From the NCBI RefSeq assembly GCF_016772475.1, contig NZ_CP068595.1:6634001-6698000 (forward strand): a stretch of DNA of 64,000 nucleotides, given 5' to 3'. The number at the start of each line of letters is the position of its first letter. The stretch's first letter is position 1. This stretch comes from Paenibacillus sonchi. GTDB lineage: Bacteria; Bacillota; Bacilli; Paenibacillales; Paenibacillaceae. The position numbers and the translations under genes were made by a program. Shown here piece after piece: positions 37,272 through 46,557 of this stretch. Under the pieces are notes generated by a model. It was given only the letters and a program-made list of their open reading frames with translations, had not been told where the DNA came from and did not search any database.

Positions 37272-38573
37272 TTACCGCTTCAGCAGGCCCTCAAAGGTCT
37301 CCTGCGCCTTGCGGCGGATTTGTTCCTCATCCAGCGTCAGGCACTGCCCATGCTTCACAACCTGCTTGCCGTCCACCCAGACATGCGCAACATCCTTGGC
37401 GCTTGCCGAGTATACGGCATGGGACAGATGATCCGTATGCGGCAGGAAATGCGGCTGGTCGATATCCAGGGCAATGAAATCAGCCTTCATTCCCGGAGCA
37501 AGCCGTCCGACTCCTTCCAGAAAAATTGACTGTGCGCCGTATTCAGTCGCCATCAGCAGCGCTTCCGGTGCCGGAACCGCCGTCGGGTCACCGCTCACGC
37601 CTTTGTGGATCAAGGCGGCAAGACGCATCTCCTCAAACATATCGAGATTATTATTGCTCGCCGCGCCATCGGTGCCAAGCGATACCGTGACTCCTGCACG
37701 CAGCAGCTCCGGAACCCGGGCTACTCCGCTCGCCAGCTTCAGATTGCTGCCCGGGTTATGGGATACCCCTACATGGTAACGGGCCAGAATCTCAATCTCT
37801 TCATCGTTTAAATGAACACCATGAGCGACCAGGGACGGGCGGGTGAACATTCCCAGCTTCTCTAGATGCGCAACCGGACGCAAGCCGTAATCGGCCGCAT
37901 TCTGCTCAACTTCCCGCCGGGTTTCCGACATGTGGGTATGCATAGGCAGATCCAGATCATGGGCGGCTTGCACAAACTTCATGAAAAACTCCGGCGGACA
38001 AGTGTACGGGGCATGCGGTGAAATCATCGTTGTGATTCTTCCGTCCGCTTTTCCGTGCCAGTTCCGCGCAAAAGCAACCGCTTCCGCCAGCTTATGGTTC
38101 TGCACGTCCTCCGGACAGAGCCCGATCACCCCGCGCATCAGCACCGCACGGATGCCCGATTGCTCGGAAACCTCGGCCACACGGTCCATGTGGTCATACA
38201 TATCCAGGAAGGTGGTTGTGCCGCCTTTCAGCATTTCCAGTACAGACAAGGCGGTGCCCCAATAGACATCGTCTCCGGTGAATTTTTCTTCCATAGGCCA
38301 CATTTTTTCCTGCAGCCAATTCTGCAGCACCATGTCATCCCCGTAGCCGCGCAGCAGGGACATCGCCGTATGACCATGGGTATTGACCAGACCCGGCATG
38401 AACAGCAGACGGCTGCCGTCAATGGTCTGAGTACCTTCTTCTATGACAGGCTTGACTTCTCCTATGTATGTGATGAGATCCTTTTCTATAGTCATATAAC
38501 CGCTAAGGACAGGCTGCGCCGTTCCCGGCACCAGAAAACGCCCATTTACAATTACAGTTTTATTGCTGCTCAT
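37272..38573 (-). CDS. mtaD: Amidohydrolase, MTA/SAH deaminase type
   Basis: The 433-residue protein is a metal-dependent amidohydrolase that probably deaminates 5-methylthioadenosine or S-adenosylhomocysteine. Metal and active-site residues are seen in VNTHGHTAMSLLRGYGDDM (HxH), MHTHMSETRREVEQN, HGVHLNDEEIE and SLGTDGAASNNNLDMFEEM. The ATG at 38573 starts the family-like SNKTVIVNGRFLVPG; the frame extends 24 codons earlier into rex. It overlaps the end of rex by 14 bp. Substrate assignment rests on family resemblance, and related guanine/chlorohydrolase-type enzymes are alternatives. Confidence 0.82.
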   Translation of the reverse strand: MSSNKTVIVNGRFLVPGTAQPVLSGYMTIEKDLITYIGEVKPVIEEGTQTIDGSRLLFMPGLVNTHGHTAMSLLRGYGDDMVLQNWLQEKMWPMEEKFTGDDVYWGTALSVLEMLKGGTTTFLDMYDHMDRVAEVSEQSGIRAVLMRGVIGLCPEDVQNHKLAEAVAFARNWHGKADGRITTMISPHAPYTCPPEFFMKFVQAAHDLDLPMHTHMSETRREVEQNAADYGLRPVAHLEKLGMFTRPSLVAHGVHLNDEEIEILARYHVGVSHNPGSNLKLASGVARVPELLRAGVTVSLGTDGAASNNNLDMFEEMRLAALIHKGVSGDPTAVPAPEALLMATEYGAQSIFLEGVGRLAPGMKADFIALDIDQPHFLPHTDHLSHAVYSASAKDVAHVWVDGKQVVKHGQCLTLDEEQIRRKAQETFEGLLKR

Positions 38574-39212
38574 CTTCCGCCTCGTCCTTTCCATCATGCA
38601 AATAATAAGCCAAGCTCTGCAAATCAGTGGTAAAATCAGCGGCATGAATCCGGATGTTGGCAGGCGTTTTCAGAATCACCGGTGCAAAATTAAGGATGGC
38701 CTCGATGCCTGAATCCACCAGGATATCTGCAACGTTCTGCGCTTCGCTGTCCGGTACAGTAATAATGCCGATGCGGATGCCCTGCTCGCGGATTGTGCTC
38801 CCCAGCTCTTCCATAGGCTGAACCGTCAGCGAGTTGATTTTCTGCCCGATCTTGGGGGATAGGAATCAAAAACCGCGGTGATTTTCATTGTGTCCTTCAA
38901 ATAGGCATTGTAATTGGATAAAGCGTGTCCAAGATTACCTGCGCCCACGAGTGCCACATTGATCTGCTGGTCAAGCTTCAGGATATGGCGGATTTTCTCA
39001 ATCAGATACGATACATCGTACCCGATGCCTTTTCTGCCGAAATCGCCGAAATAGGCCAAATCCTTGCGGATTTGCGCCGGATTCAGATCCAGCTTCTGTC
39101 CCAGCTCCTGCGAAGACACGGTGGAGATTTCACGCTTCTGGAGATCGTTCAGGAAACGCAGGTACACAGGCAGCCTGCGCACCACGGCCTCTGATATTTT
39201 ATCCGATTTCAT
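38560..39212 (-). pseudogene. rex: Redox-sensing repressor Rex, frameshifted (likely base-call artefact)
   Basis: Rex binds DNA when NADH/NAD is low and represses fermentation and respiration genes. The intact product would be about 217 residues: winged helix (VSSQELGQKLDLNPAQIRKDLAYFG, residues about 36-60) and Rossmann NADH domain (VALVGAGNLGHALSNY ... GIRIGIITVPDSEAQNVADILVDSGI). The frame breaks at GGGGG (38854-38858; CCCCC on the coding strand). As written it ends in PPRSGRKSTR, whereas one extra C gives DSYPPKIGQKINSLTVQPMEELG. AGGAGG precedes the ATG at 39212. The downstream mtaD-type gene overlaps it. Confidence 0.9.
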
Positions 39213-39581
39213 ATTTTCTCCTCCTAAAAGTATTGTTAGCGTAACCTTAAATTTAAAGAGCTGCAGCTAATTAGTAATCATTCCCGGCACCCCTACAAAA
39301 CAGAAGGCGCCTAAGGAATGATCCTCTGTGCAACATCCATGAACAAACTAGCCGGCCTGCGGTGCTCTAACAACGGCATTTCTGCCGTTATTCCTGGAGA
39401 AACCAGCCTTCAACGCTCCAACAACAGCATTTCTGCCGTTATTTCTGGAGAAACCATCCTTCAACGCTCCAACAACGGCATTTCTGCCGTTATTTCTGGA
39501 CTAGCCGGCCTGCGGTGCATTTCTTCTCCGCAGCAGAAAAATCATAATTTCTAAATAATAAAATTTGAACGTATAGCGGAA
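39213..39581. other. Intergenic repeat array between rex and dinG
   Basis: Only repeats are visible: three hairpin units at 51-bp spacing flanked by direct repeats (39346-39517). The rest is AT-rich with no gene. Confidence 0.6.
39346..39517. repeat. 51-bp hairpin repeat array (same family as 25231-25313)
   Basis: CAACGGCATTTCTGCCGTTA-type hairpins begin at 39371, 39422 and 39473, exactly 51 bp apart. The second copy has CAACAGC, one substitution in the left arm. A direct repeat CTAGCCGGCCTGCGGTGC flanks the array at about 39348 and 39500 and is itself a divergent form of the spacer. Spacers read TGGAGAAACCAGCCTTCAAC-like. Confidence 0.75.
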
Positions 39582-42442
39582 TCAGGACACACTGCCGTCT
39601 TCAAGCCATTCGGCAATACGCGGGACCATCTGATCGGTGAGCATATGCTCCATTTTGGGTCCAGGGAGCGAGTACAGGAAGTACTTTCCATAATAAGATT
39701 CGATAACCCTGGTATCATATACAATAACAATCCCCCGGTCCTGTGCAGTGCGAACCAGTCTGCCGAAGCCCTGTTTGAACCGGATGACCGCCTGGGGAAC
39801 CGACAGCTTCATAAACGGGTTCTTTTTCTGCGCCTGCAGCAGCTCAGCCTTCGCCTCTGCAAGCGGATGGTTAGGCGGTTGAAAGGGCAGCCTGACAATA
39901 GCCAGACAGGTCAGCGCCTCACCGGGAATATCTACCCCTTCCCAGAAACTGCTTGTCCCCAGCAGCACGGAGGCGGCACTGTCCTGAAAACGCCGGATCA
40001 GCTTGCTGCGGCTTCCGCCCTCTACACCCTGACCCAGAACAGCGATGTCCCGGGAGGCAAGCGCCTCCTTCAGAGGATCATAGACCTGGCGCAGCATTTT
40101 ATAAGATGTGAACAGCACCAGCATCCGGCCCTGTGTCGCCACTGCAGCCTCCGCCAGCGAATGCACCAGCTTATCGACAAACCGGGCATCCCCCACGCTG
40201 CCTTTGACACTGGGAAAATCGCGCGGGATAACGAGGAGTGCCTGTTCACGATACTTAAACGGCGACGGCAGCAGCGCTGTCATCAGACGCCCCTGTTCTG
40301 CGGACTCGCCCAGGCCGAGATTGTCAATCATGAACTGAAAGGACTTATCCACGGACAATGTGGCCGAGGTCAGGACAATGCTTTTCTTTTTATCGAAAAA
40401 CAGATCCTTGAGCTGGGCACTGACATCCACCGGAACAGCATACAGCTGCAGCGATTTCCCGCGGTAATTCCCGCTGCCCTCCATCCAGTAGACAATATTC
40501 TCGTCGTTCAGATTCATAAAAAACCTTACCTGCTCGCGGATCGAAGCCAAATCCTTGAAAAGCCCGCCGATATCGGTCACCAGACTGTCCGAGGACGACT
40601 GGCTCTCCGATTCGCGCATTTCGCTGAGCATCTTGTCGCCCCTGCGGATAATTTCGCCCAGGCTCAGGTTCAGGGTGTTCTCCAGTGCGGCTATTTCTTC
40701 CCAGCCCTTGGGCTGAGCGCCCGGCAGAAGACGCGTAACCAGCTGTCCCGCTTCACCTGCTGCGGCATCGCTGCGCTCAGGCAGCAAGGCAAACAGCTTG
40801 TCGCTAAGCGCATCCCAAGATTCCTTAACCGTAAGCAGATCCGGGTAGATCCTGTCGATCACCCCGCTCCATTCAGCCGCCTGCTCGCTGCCTGAGGACT
40901 GCAGGGTCTGGCGCAGAACGGGCAGCTGTCCGCTTTTGCTGTCCTTATAGAGGCGTGTAAGCGTATGGGCTACCGTGAAGTATTTCATCTGCATGCCCAG
41001 ATGCTTGCCGGCAATGTCCTCCAGATGATGGGCTTCATCAATAACAAGGTGCTCATACGCAGGAAGCAGCTGATGGCCGGCCTTGACGTCTGCGAACAGC
41101 TTGGAGTGATTGGTTACTACAACATCAGCTATTCCGGCTTCGTGTTTGGCCCGGTGGTAATAGCATTTGCGGAACCATGGGCAGGAACGTCCGAGACAAG
41201 AATCCGTGTCACTGGCCACGGTCTCCCAGAAATCACCGCCGCGTCCGTTCAGATTCAGCTCCTCGTCATCCCCTGACTGGGTCTGTGTCAGCCATACAAT
41301 CATTTGCGCTGCAGTAAGCGCTTCTTCCCGGGACTCGCGAAGTCCTTTTTATTTATTTTATGTTCAAACTTGCGCAGACACAAATAGTGTCCTCTGCCCT
41401 TGAAGACCGCAGCCTTAAACGGGAATGGCACAACATTCGTCAAAAGCGGGATGTCGCGCTCACGCAGCTGGTCCTGCAGGTTGATGGTATGCGTACTCAC
41501 CATGACCTTCTGTCCCGAGCGCACACTGTGGTAGATGGCCGGAAGCAGATAGCCCAGCGATTTGCCGGTGCCCGTTCCCGCCTCAATTAAGAGATGCTTG
41601 TCAGTTTCCAGTGCAGTCATCACCTCATGGATCATAATTTCCTGGGCTTCACGGCTTTCGTATTGGGGCAAGGTCTCCTTAAGCCGCAGGGTCACCTCTT
41701 CCATATATTCCTCAAAGGTAATATTCTGCACAGGATTGCCGGTTCCTTCCTCTCTGGGAGGCATCAGCTCTGTCCAGTCTCCTACAGCCAGCGCCAGCTG
41801 GCGGTAAAAGGTCAGCTCACCCTCAGGCTGGAAGGTCTCCATTTCCCGCTCATGCAGCAGCCCGTCAAAATACCAGGCAAGATCGCTGTCCTCGTCCGCA
41901 AACAGTTCATTGAGGCGCTGGATGGTCAGCAGGGGCAGGCTGTACAGCTCCTCCAGGCATTTCAGGAGCACCAGCGCAGTTGCAAGGGCATCGCTGTCCG
42001 CCTGGTGCGGACGCTCATGCGTGAGGCCGAAATGGGCGCTTACAGCTCCGAGCTGATAGGTGGTCAGTGACGGAAAACATATCTTGAGGAAATCAATCGT
42101 ATCCAGAATCCGGCCCTGGAACGGCAAATAACCGCACCGGTCAAGCGCATTCTGCAGAAAATGAAAGTCAAAAGCCACATTGTGGCCGACCAGCACAACA
42201 TCGTCGAGCAGCGGAACCAGCTCCATCATCATCTCATCCAGTTCAGGGGCGTCCTGCACATCACTGTCCGTGATTCCGGTCAATCCCGTAATAAAGGGGG
42301 GAATCGGCGTTCCGGGCTTGACGTAGGAACCATACACCCTGGAGATGGACCGGTCTTCTTCTATAATGGCAAGGCCAACCTGGATGATCTCACCCACGGA
42401 TTGGGTTCCTGTTGTTTCAAAATCAAGCACGGCAAATTTCAT
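39582..42442 (-). pseudogene. dinG: DinG-family exonuclease/helicase, frameshifted (likely base-call artefact)
   Basis: Intact, the product would be about 953 residues: N-terminal DnaQ-like 3'-5' exonuclease (FAVLDFETTGTQS, NVAFDFHFLQNAL, HQADSDALA) fused to an XPD-like superfamily 2 helicase (Walker A EAGTGTGKSLGYLLPA, DEAH in LVIDEAHHLED, C-terminal FKQGFGRLVRTAQDRG). Four cysteines (YLCL, then CLGRSCPWFRKC) are placed like an iron-sulfur cluster. The break is at CCC (41327-41329): as written the first part ends in SPGKKRLLQRK, while one extra G on the coding strand gives SPGEEALTAAQMIVWLTQ. The pieces are 41300-42442 and 39582-41303. Confidence 0.9.
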
Positions 42443-42496
42443 TATAAGTTCTAAATCCTTTCACTTGAGACTCCTTATCAGCATAACAGAAGTTAC

Positions 42497-42540
42497 GAAA
42501 AAAGGCGATGCACACCCCTTGGCAAGCAGGATGCATCGCT
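42497..42540 (-). terminator. Terminator of the TPR gene
   Basis: GCGATGCATCC...GGTGTGCATCGC stem followed by TTTTTT on the minus strand, between the TPR gene stop (42556) and the dinG start (42442), so dinG has its own transcript. Confidence 0.9.
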
Positions 42541-42555
42541 TAAATGGATGAAGAA

Positions 42556-43197
42556 TTATAAAAGCGAAACCAGCTGATGTCCAAATTGAAGCTTCCCGCC
42601 TCTCCTGCGGCAGACCTCCAAATTCACGCTGGGTTCAGGAAGCAGGGGATCATGCTGCAAAGAGAGGCGAAATAGCTCCTGGGCTTCAGGGTAACGCTCC
42701 TGGGAGGCCCGGATACAGCCTAGCGCATTGTAGATCATGGCCTTCAGCTTCCTCTCACGGATCAGGGCCAGCATGTGATGCAGATGCCCCCAGGAGACGT
42801 CCAGCTCCCCTTCCTGCAGATAGGCCATGGCTAAATACAGGTGTGCCGCCAGACTGTCCGGATAACGGGTGATGACTTGCTTGAATTGCTCGATGCATTT
42901 GCGGTACATCAGCAGCTTGTAGTAGCCCTGGCCGCGGACAAAGGAATCCATGGCCAGCTCGGGTGCCTCAATCTGTGGCATTTCTTCCTCGGAAGGTGGT
43001 GAAAAATCCGCATTTTGGCGGAATTCACTCAGCTTCTCGGCAAAGACCAGCCACTCATCCATCACTTCATCGCTAAGCCTGTGCAGCATGTTGTACTTGC
43101 ATAAAAGATCATTCCGGCGGGCGCCCTCCGCAGTTGGAAAGTCTTCGGCGATTTCCTGAAGCATCTTGTTCATCTCAGCAAATAAATGTTGAAACAC
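42556..43197 (-). CDS. TPR-repeat hypothetical protein
   Basis: The 213-residue soluble protein contains tetratricopeptide-like helices (YYKLLMYRKCIEQFKQVITRYPDSLAAHLYLAMAYLQEGELDVS and AMIYNALGCIRASQERYPEAQELFRLSLQHDPLLPEPSVNLEV), so it is probably a protein-protein interaction scaffold. It lies between panD and dinG on the same strand and ends at its own terminator. No specific function can be read. Confidence 0.75.
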   Translation of the reverse strand: MFQHLFAEMNKMLQEIAEDFPTAEGARRNDLLCKYNMLHRLSDEVMDEWLVFAEKLSEFRQNADFSPPSEEEMPQIEAPELAMDSFVRGQGYYKLLMYRKCIEQFKQVITRYPDSLAAHLYLAMAYLQEGELDVSWGHLHHMLALIRERKLKAMIYNALGCIRASQERYPEAQELFRLSLQHDPLLPEPSVNLEVCRRRGGKLQFGHQLVSLL

Positions 43198-43305
43198 GGG
43201 ACACCCCCACCCTTACTGAAAATGAAATCAGCTTAAGCTTGCCTGCCTTCATTTTTCACAAGTACGGGTCTCTTCATCCCTGCCATTCATTGCATGGCTT
43301 AAGCT

Positions 43306-43689
43306 TCAGGCAATCGTGGCATGCAGCTCATGATCCGCCAGCTTGACCGGTTTGTTGTCAGCGTCCACGAATACAACCGTCGGCTTATGGGCAGCCAGCT
43401 CCTCGGAGGACAACATGGCATAGGAGATGATGATCACTGTATCCCCAGGCTGAACCAGCCGGGCGGCAGCGCCGTTCAGACAGATAACGCCGCTGCCGCG
43501 CGGTCCGGGAATGACATAGGTTTCCAGGCGGGAACCGTTGTTGTTGTCGACAATCTGCACTTTTTCATTTTCCAGCAGGTCAGCGGCTTCCATCAGATTC
43601 TCGTCAATGGTAATGCTGCCCACGTAATTCAGGTTGGCTTCCGTTACGGTGGCGCGGTGGATTTTGGATTTCATCATATGTCTAAACAA
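43306..43689 (-). CDS. panD: Aspartate 1-decarboxylase precursor
   Basis: PanD makes beta-alanine from aspartate for pantothenate and CoA. It cleaves itself at the Gly-Ser bond of YVGSITID to form the pyruvoyl cofactor. Starting at TTG 43689 gives [20 protein letters not shown] and a 127-residue protein, the usual length and start. GGAGG is nine bases before that TTG but only three before the ATG at 43695. It overlaps the end of panC by eight bases, so panBCD is translationally coupled. Confidence 0.93.
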   Translation of the reverse strand: MFRHMMKSKIHRATVTEANLNYVGSITIDENLMEAADLLENEKVQIVDNNNGSRLETYVIPGPRGSGVICLNGAAARLVQPGDTVIIISYAMLSSEELAAHKPTVVFVDADNKPVKLADHELHATIA

Positions 43690-44572
43690 GGGCATGTACC
43701 TCCTTGGGGATAAAAACATTATTGTCGATCAGCCGGGTCCGGCCGAACTTCACAGCCAGCGCCATGATCACTTCTCCGTCAGCATCGCTTAACAGTGAAC
43801 CACCCTCTAACGTTTCCAGGCCCGGAAAAGAGAGAATTTCCGCATAATCGATGACTGCGAGCGGCGAGGACGAAATAACGGATTCCAGCAGCTTGCGCGC
43901 TTCTTCCACCGTTCTGACAGTCCCTTCTTCAATCGCCTTGCGGGTTTCGCGGAGCGAACGGGACAGCACCAGCGCTTGGGTACGCTCTTCACCGCCCAGA
44001 TACACATTCCGCGAGCTTAATGCCAGTCCATCCTCTTCCCGGACAATCGGACAAGCGATAATTTCCACATTCATGTTAAGATCGGACACCATCCGCCGCA
44101 AAACGGCTACCTGCTGCGCATCCTTCAGTCCGAAGAAAGCATAATCCGGCTGAACCATATTGAACAGCTTGCTGACAACCGTAGTCACGCCGTCAAAATG
44201 GCCGGGGCGGGAAGCTCCGCACAGCTGTGTGGTCAGGGAGCTTACGCTAACTTTGGTGTGAATGGGCTCAGGGTACATCTCTTCAACGCCGGGAATAAAA
44301 ACGATATCTGCCCCTTCCCGCTCTGCCAGCTCCAGATCCCGGCGCTCGTCGCGCGGATAGGAAGAGAAATCCTCGTTCGGCCCGAATTGCAGCGGATTGA
44401 CAAAAATGCTCATCACCACTGTGTTGGCTATTTCTCCCGCTTTGCGGATCAGGCTGGCATGCCCTTCATGAAGATAACCCATAGTCGGCACAAAACCAAT
44501 CGGGGTGTGTCCCCCCATACGCATATAATCCAGCGCTTCGCGCAATTCCAGAACCGTTCTGACTACTCTCAT
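43682..44572 (-). CDS. panC: Pantoate-beta-alanine ligase (pantothenate synthetase)
   Basis: PanC joins pantoate and beta-alanine with ATP. The 296-residue protein shows [20 protein letters not shown] (HIGH-like nucleotide motif), [43 protein letters not shown] and [10 protein letters not shown] (KMSKS-like). The ATG at 44572 lies two bases after the panB stop; the frame opens 23 codons earlier inside panB. It is the middle gene of panBCD. Confidence 0.95.
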   Translation of the reverse strand: MRVVRTVLELREALDYMRMGGHTPIGFVPTMGYLHEGHASLIRKAGEIANTVVMSIFVNPLQFGPNEDFSSYPRDERRDLELAEREGADIVFIPGVEEMYPEPIHTKVSVSSLTTQLCGASRPGHFDGVTTVVSKLFNMVQPDYAFFGLKDAQQVAVLRRMVSDLNMNVEIIACPIVREEDGLALSSRNVYLGGEERTQALVLSRSLRETRKAIEEGTVRTVEEARKLLESVISSSPLAVIDYAEILSFPGLETLEGGSLLSDADGEVIMALAVKFGRTRLIDNNVFIPKEVHALV

Positions 44573-44573
44573 C

Positions 44574-45440
44574 TTATTCCTCTCCTTTTCCGGCCGCGCC
44601 GTATAACGAATCCAGCACATGCTCATCTGCCTTAAAAACATGACTCTCCGCCGGGAAGGAGCGGTCCTTCACTTCATGGACATAGCTGCTGATTCCCTCA
44701 CGGATTAGAGTGCCCACATCAGCGTAGGTTTTGACAAACCGTTTCTCCCGGTAAGGGGAGGCATAGCGCAGCAAATCATGGAAGACCAGCACCTGGCCAT
44801 CGCAGAAACGGCCTGCGCCAATCCCGATGGTCGGGATGCTGACAGCCTTGGAGATGGCCTCCGCCACTTCTTCGGTCACCAGTTCCAGCACAATTCCGAA
44901 CACTCCGGCAGCTTCAAGCGCCTTCGCTTCATCCATCAGCCGCTGTGCATCCTTGGCGTCTTTGCCTTGAATGCGGTAGCCGCCGATCATATTAACGGAC
45001 TGCGGGGTGAGGCCGATATGGCCAAGGACAGGCACCCCGGCAGACACAACGGCAGACACCGTGCTGCAAATTTCCAGTCCGCCTTCCATTTTGACGGCAT
45101 GTGCGCGTCCTTCCTGCATCAGTCTGCGCACGCTGCGCAGAGTTTCGTCAATACCGCCGTGGTACGTCATAAAAGGCATGTCGGCCACGATAAACGTATT
45201 CCGGGCTCCACGGGTGACTGAGCGGGTGTGATAAACCATATCTTCTATGGTTACCGGCAGGGTGGTATCATAGCCAAGCACCACATTCCCCAGCGAATCA
45301 CCGACCAGAATCAGGTCAATCCCCGCTTCCTCAGCCAGGAGCGCCGAAGGATAATCATAAGCCGTCAGCATGCTCAGCGGCACGCCGTCCGCTTTCATTT
45401 TTTTCATTTTCACAATATTCAGTGCATGTTTGTCAGCCAT
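44574..45440 (-). CDS. panB: 3-methyl-2-oxobutanoate hydroxymethyltransferase
   Basis: PanB adds a hydroxymethyl group from methylene-THF to ketoisovalerate, giving ketopantoate. The 288-residue TIM barrel carries MLTAYDYPSALLAEEAGIDLILVGDSLGNVVLGYD with magnesium-binding acids (VGDSLG), VKMEGG and GHIGLTPQSVN. The ATG at 45440 (MADKHALNIVKMKKMKADG) is used; the frame begins 16 codons earlier. It is preceded by a 260-bp leader with a terminator (see separate entry), so expression may be attenuated. Confidence 0.95.
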   Translation of the reverse strand: MADKHALNIVKMKKMKADGVPLSMLTAYDYPSALLAEEAGIDLILVGDSLGNVVLGYDTTLPVTIEDMVYHTRSVTRGARNTFIVADMPFMTYHGGIDETLRSVRRLMQEGRAHAVKMEGGLEICSTVSAVVSAGVPVLGHIGLTPQSVNMIGGYRIQGKDAKDAQRLMDEAKALEAAGVFGIVLELVTEEVAEAISKAVSIPTIGIGAGRFCDGQVLVFHDLLRYASPYREKRFVKTYADVGTLIREGISSYVHEVKDRSFPAESHVFKADEHVLDSLYGAAGKGEE

Positions 45441-45706
45441 AGGCTCTATTCCCCTTTTCGCAGTTATTACGCGTAAACGCGCAAACAAAAAAACCTTTTA
45501 GCATAGTCCGCTAAAAAGGTCCGAAGGGCAAAAAAGAGTCACTCGCGATCGTCCCTTCTGTCTCGGTCCTTACGGCTCAGAGCAGAATCCAACGTAACCG
45601 TGAAATACAGTTAAGAAGGTGAATCCAAAAGCAAATTCCCTGATTTAAAAGGTTTCTTGCCGAGTACAGCTCGATTCCGATGCCGTCTCTGCCCTTATTA
45701 TAACAA
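45441..45706 (-). promoter_or_regulatory. panB leader with promoter and attenuator-like terminator
   Basis: On the minus strand a promoter with TATAAT (complement of 45698-45706) starts a leader of about 250 bases. It contains stem-loops and a strong terminator at 45486-45520 (ACCTTTTTAGCG...GCTAAAAGGT then seven T). An upstream AAACCTTTTAAA (near 45640-45655) could pair with the terminator's 3' arm and act as antiterminator. Leaders of panB genes in Firmicutes can carry the pan motif; I cannot confirm that consensus, nor a T-box sequence. A regulated leader of uncertain class is the honest call. Confidence 0.6.
45486..45520 (-). terminator. Terminator hairpin in the panB leader
   Basis: A perfect ACCTTTT-TAGC...GCTA-AAAGGT stem is followed by TTTTTTT on the minus strand, 45 bp before the panB ATG. 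Its position inside the leader suggests attenuation rather than the end of the upstream birA transcript. Confidence 0.85.
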
Positions 45707-45759
45707 AATCTGCAAGTATGTACACTAAAAAAGATGACAAGGAATGGAACCTTGCCATC

Positions 45760-46557
45760 TTAGATCATCTCTATTTCTCCAGAGAGCACACTGATGACGC
45801 TCCCCGTACCGTCCTTAAGCAGCAGACCTCCATTATCGTCCAGCCCCACAGCGGTCCCCTCACAGCGTCCCTGCGGGGTATTAAAGCCCACTTGGCGCCC
45901 CAGTGTGACTGACATAGACTCCCACAGTTCACGGATCGGTGCAAATCCCTGTTCCCTATATACCAGATATAAGTACTCCAGTTCGGTCAGGACAGCCGCT
46001 GTAAGCGCTGAACGGTCAACAGGAATGCCGCCGCCTTCGATCAGCAGCGAGGTGCCGATGCCCTGCAAATCCGGCGGGTAATCTTCTTCCGTCAGATTGG
46101 CCGCAATCCCAATCCCGGCGATTGCATAATGAAGCCTGCCTTCACGCAGGGAGGATTCCAGCAGGATGCCGCATATTTTGCGCCCGCCCGCCAGCAGGTC
46201 ATTCGGCCACTTGATTCCTGCCTGGACACCCGTGACCTCCCGGATGGCTAAGCAGACGGCAACCCCGGCCAGCAAGGTAAGCTGCGGAGTCAATGACAAG
46301 GGAAGCTCCGGGCGCAGCACCACGCTCATCCAGATGCCTTTGCCGCGCGGAGAATGCCATTTCCGGCCCATCCGCCCCCTTCCGCCGGTCTGTTCTTCCG
46401 CCCGGACGGTGGTGCCTTGGGGAGCGCCGCTTTCCGCAAGCTTTTTGGCCTCTTCCTGCGTGGACACTACGGTTTCCAGCAGTTGCACACGGTCCAGCCA
46501 GCCGGGTACAAATGAATCCCGCCCACCCGCCAGCCGGAGCCTCTCATTACGGTTCAT
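45760..46557 (-). CDS. birA: Biotin-[acetyl-CoA carboxylase] ligase lacking the N-terminal DNA-binding domain
   Basis: BirA attaches biotin to acetyl-CoA carboxylase, and in many bacteria also represses biotin genes through an N-terminal helix-turn-helix. This 265-residue protein begins directly with the catalytic part: TVVSTQEEAKKLAESGAPQG, GGRGRMGRKWHSP (biotinyl-AMP loop), IKWPNDLLAGGRKICGILLE. The B. subtilis protein has about 60-70 extra N-terminal residues with the winged helix. Here the gene starts (ATG 46557) 11 bp inside the end of cca, so there is no room for that domain. It should act as a ligase without repressor function. Confidence 0.9.
   Translation of the reverse strand: MNRNERLRLAGGRDSFVPGWLDRVQLLETVVSTQEEAKKLAESGAPQGTTVRAEEQTGGRGRMGRKWHSPRGKGIWMSVVLRPELPLSLTPQLTLLAGVAVCLAIREVTGVQAGIKWPNDLLAGGRKICGILLESSLREGRLHYAIAGIGIAANLTEEDYPPDLQGIGTSLLIEGGGIPVDRSALTAAVLTELEYLYLVYREQGFAPIRELWESMSVTLGRQVGFNTPQGRCEGTAVGLDDNGGLLLKDGTGSVISVLSGEIEMI

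Noticed and set aside
39346..39517. Resemblance of the 51-bp repeat array to a CRISPR
   Set aside because: Unit and spacer are both conserved between copies, there are only three units, and no cas genes are nearby.
39645..40895. 416-codon plus-strand frame opposite dinG
   Set aside because: Antisense to conserved helicase motifs; no signal of its own.
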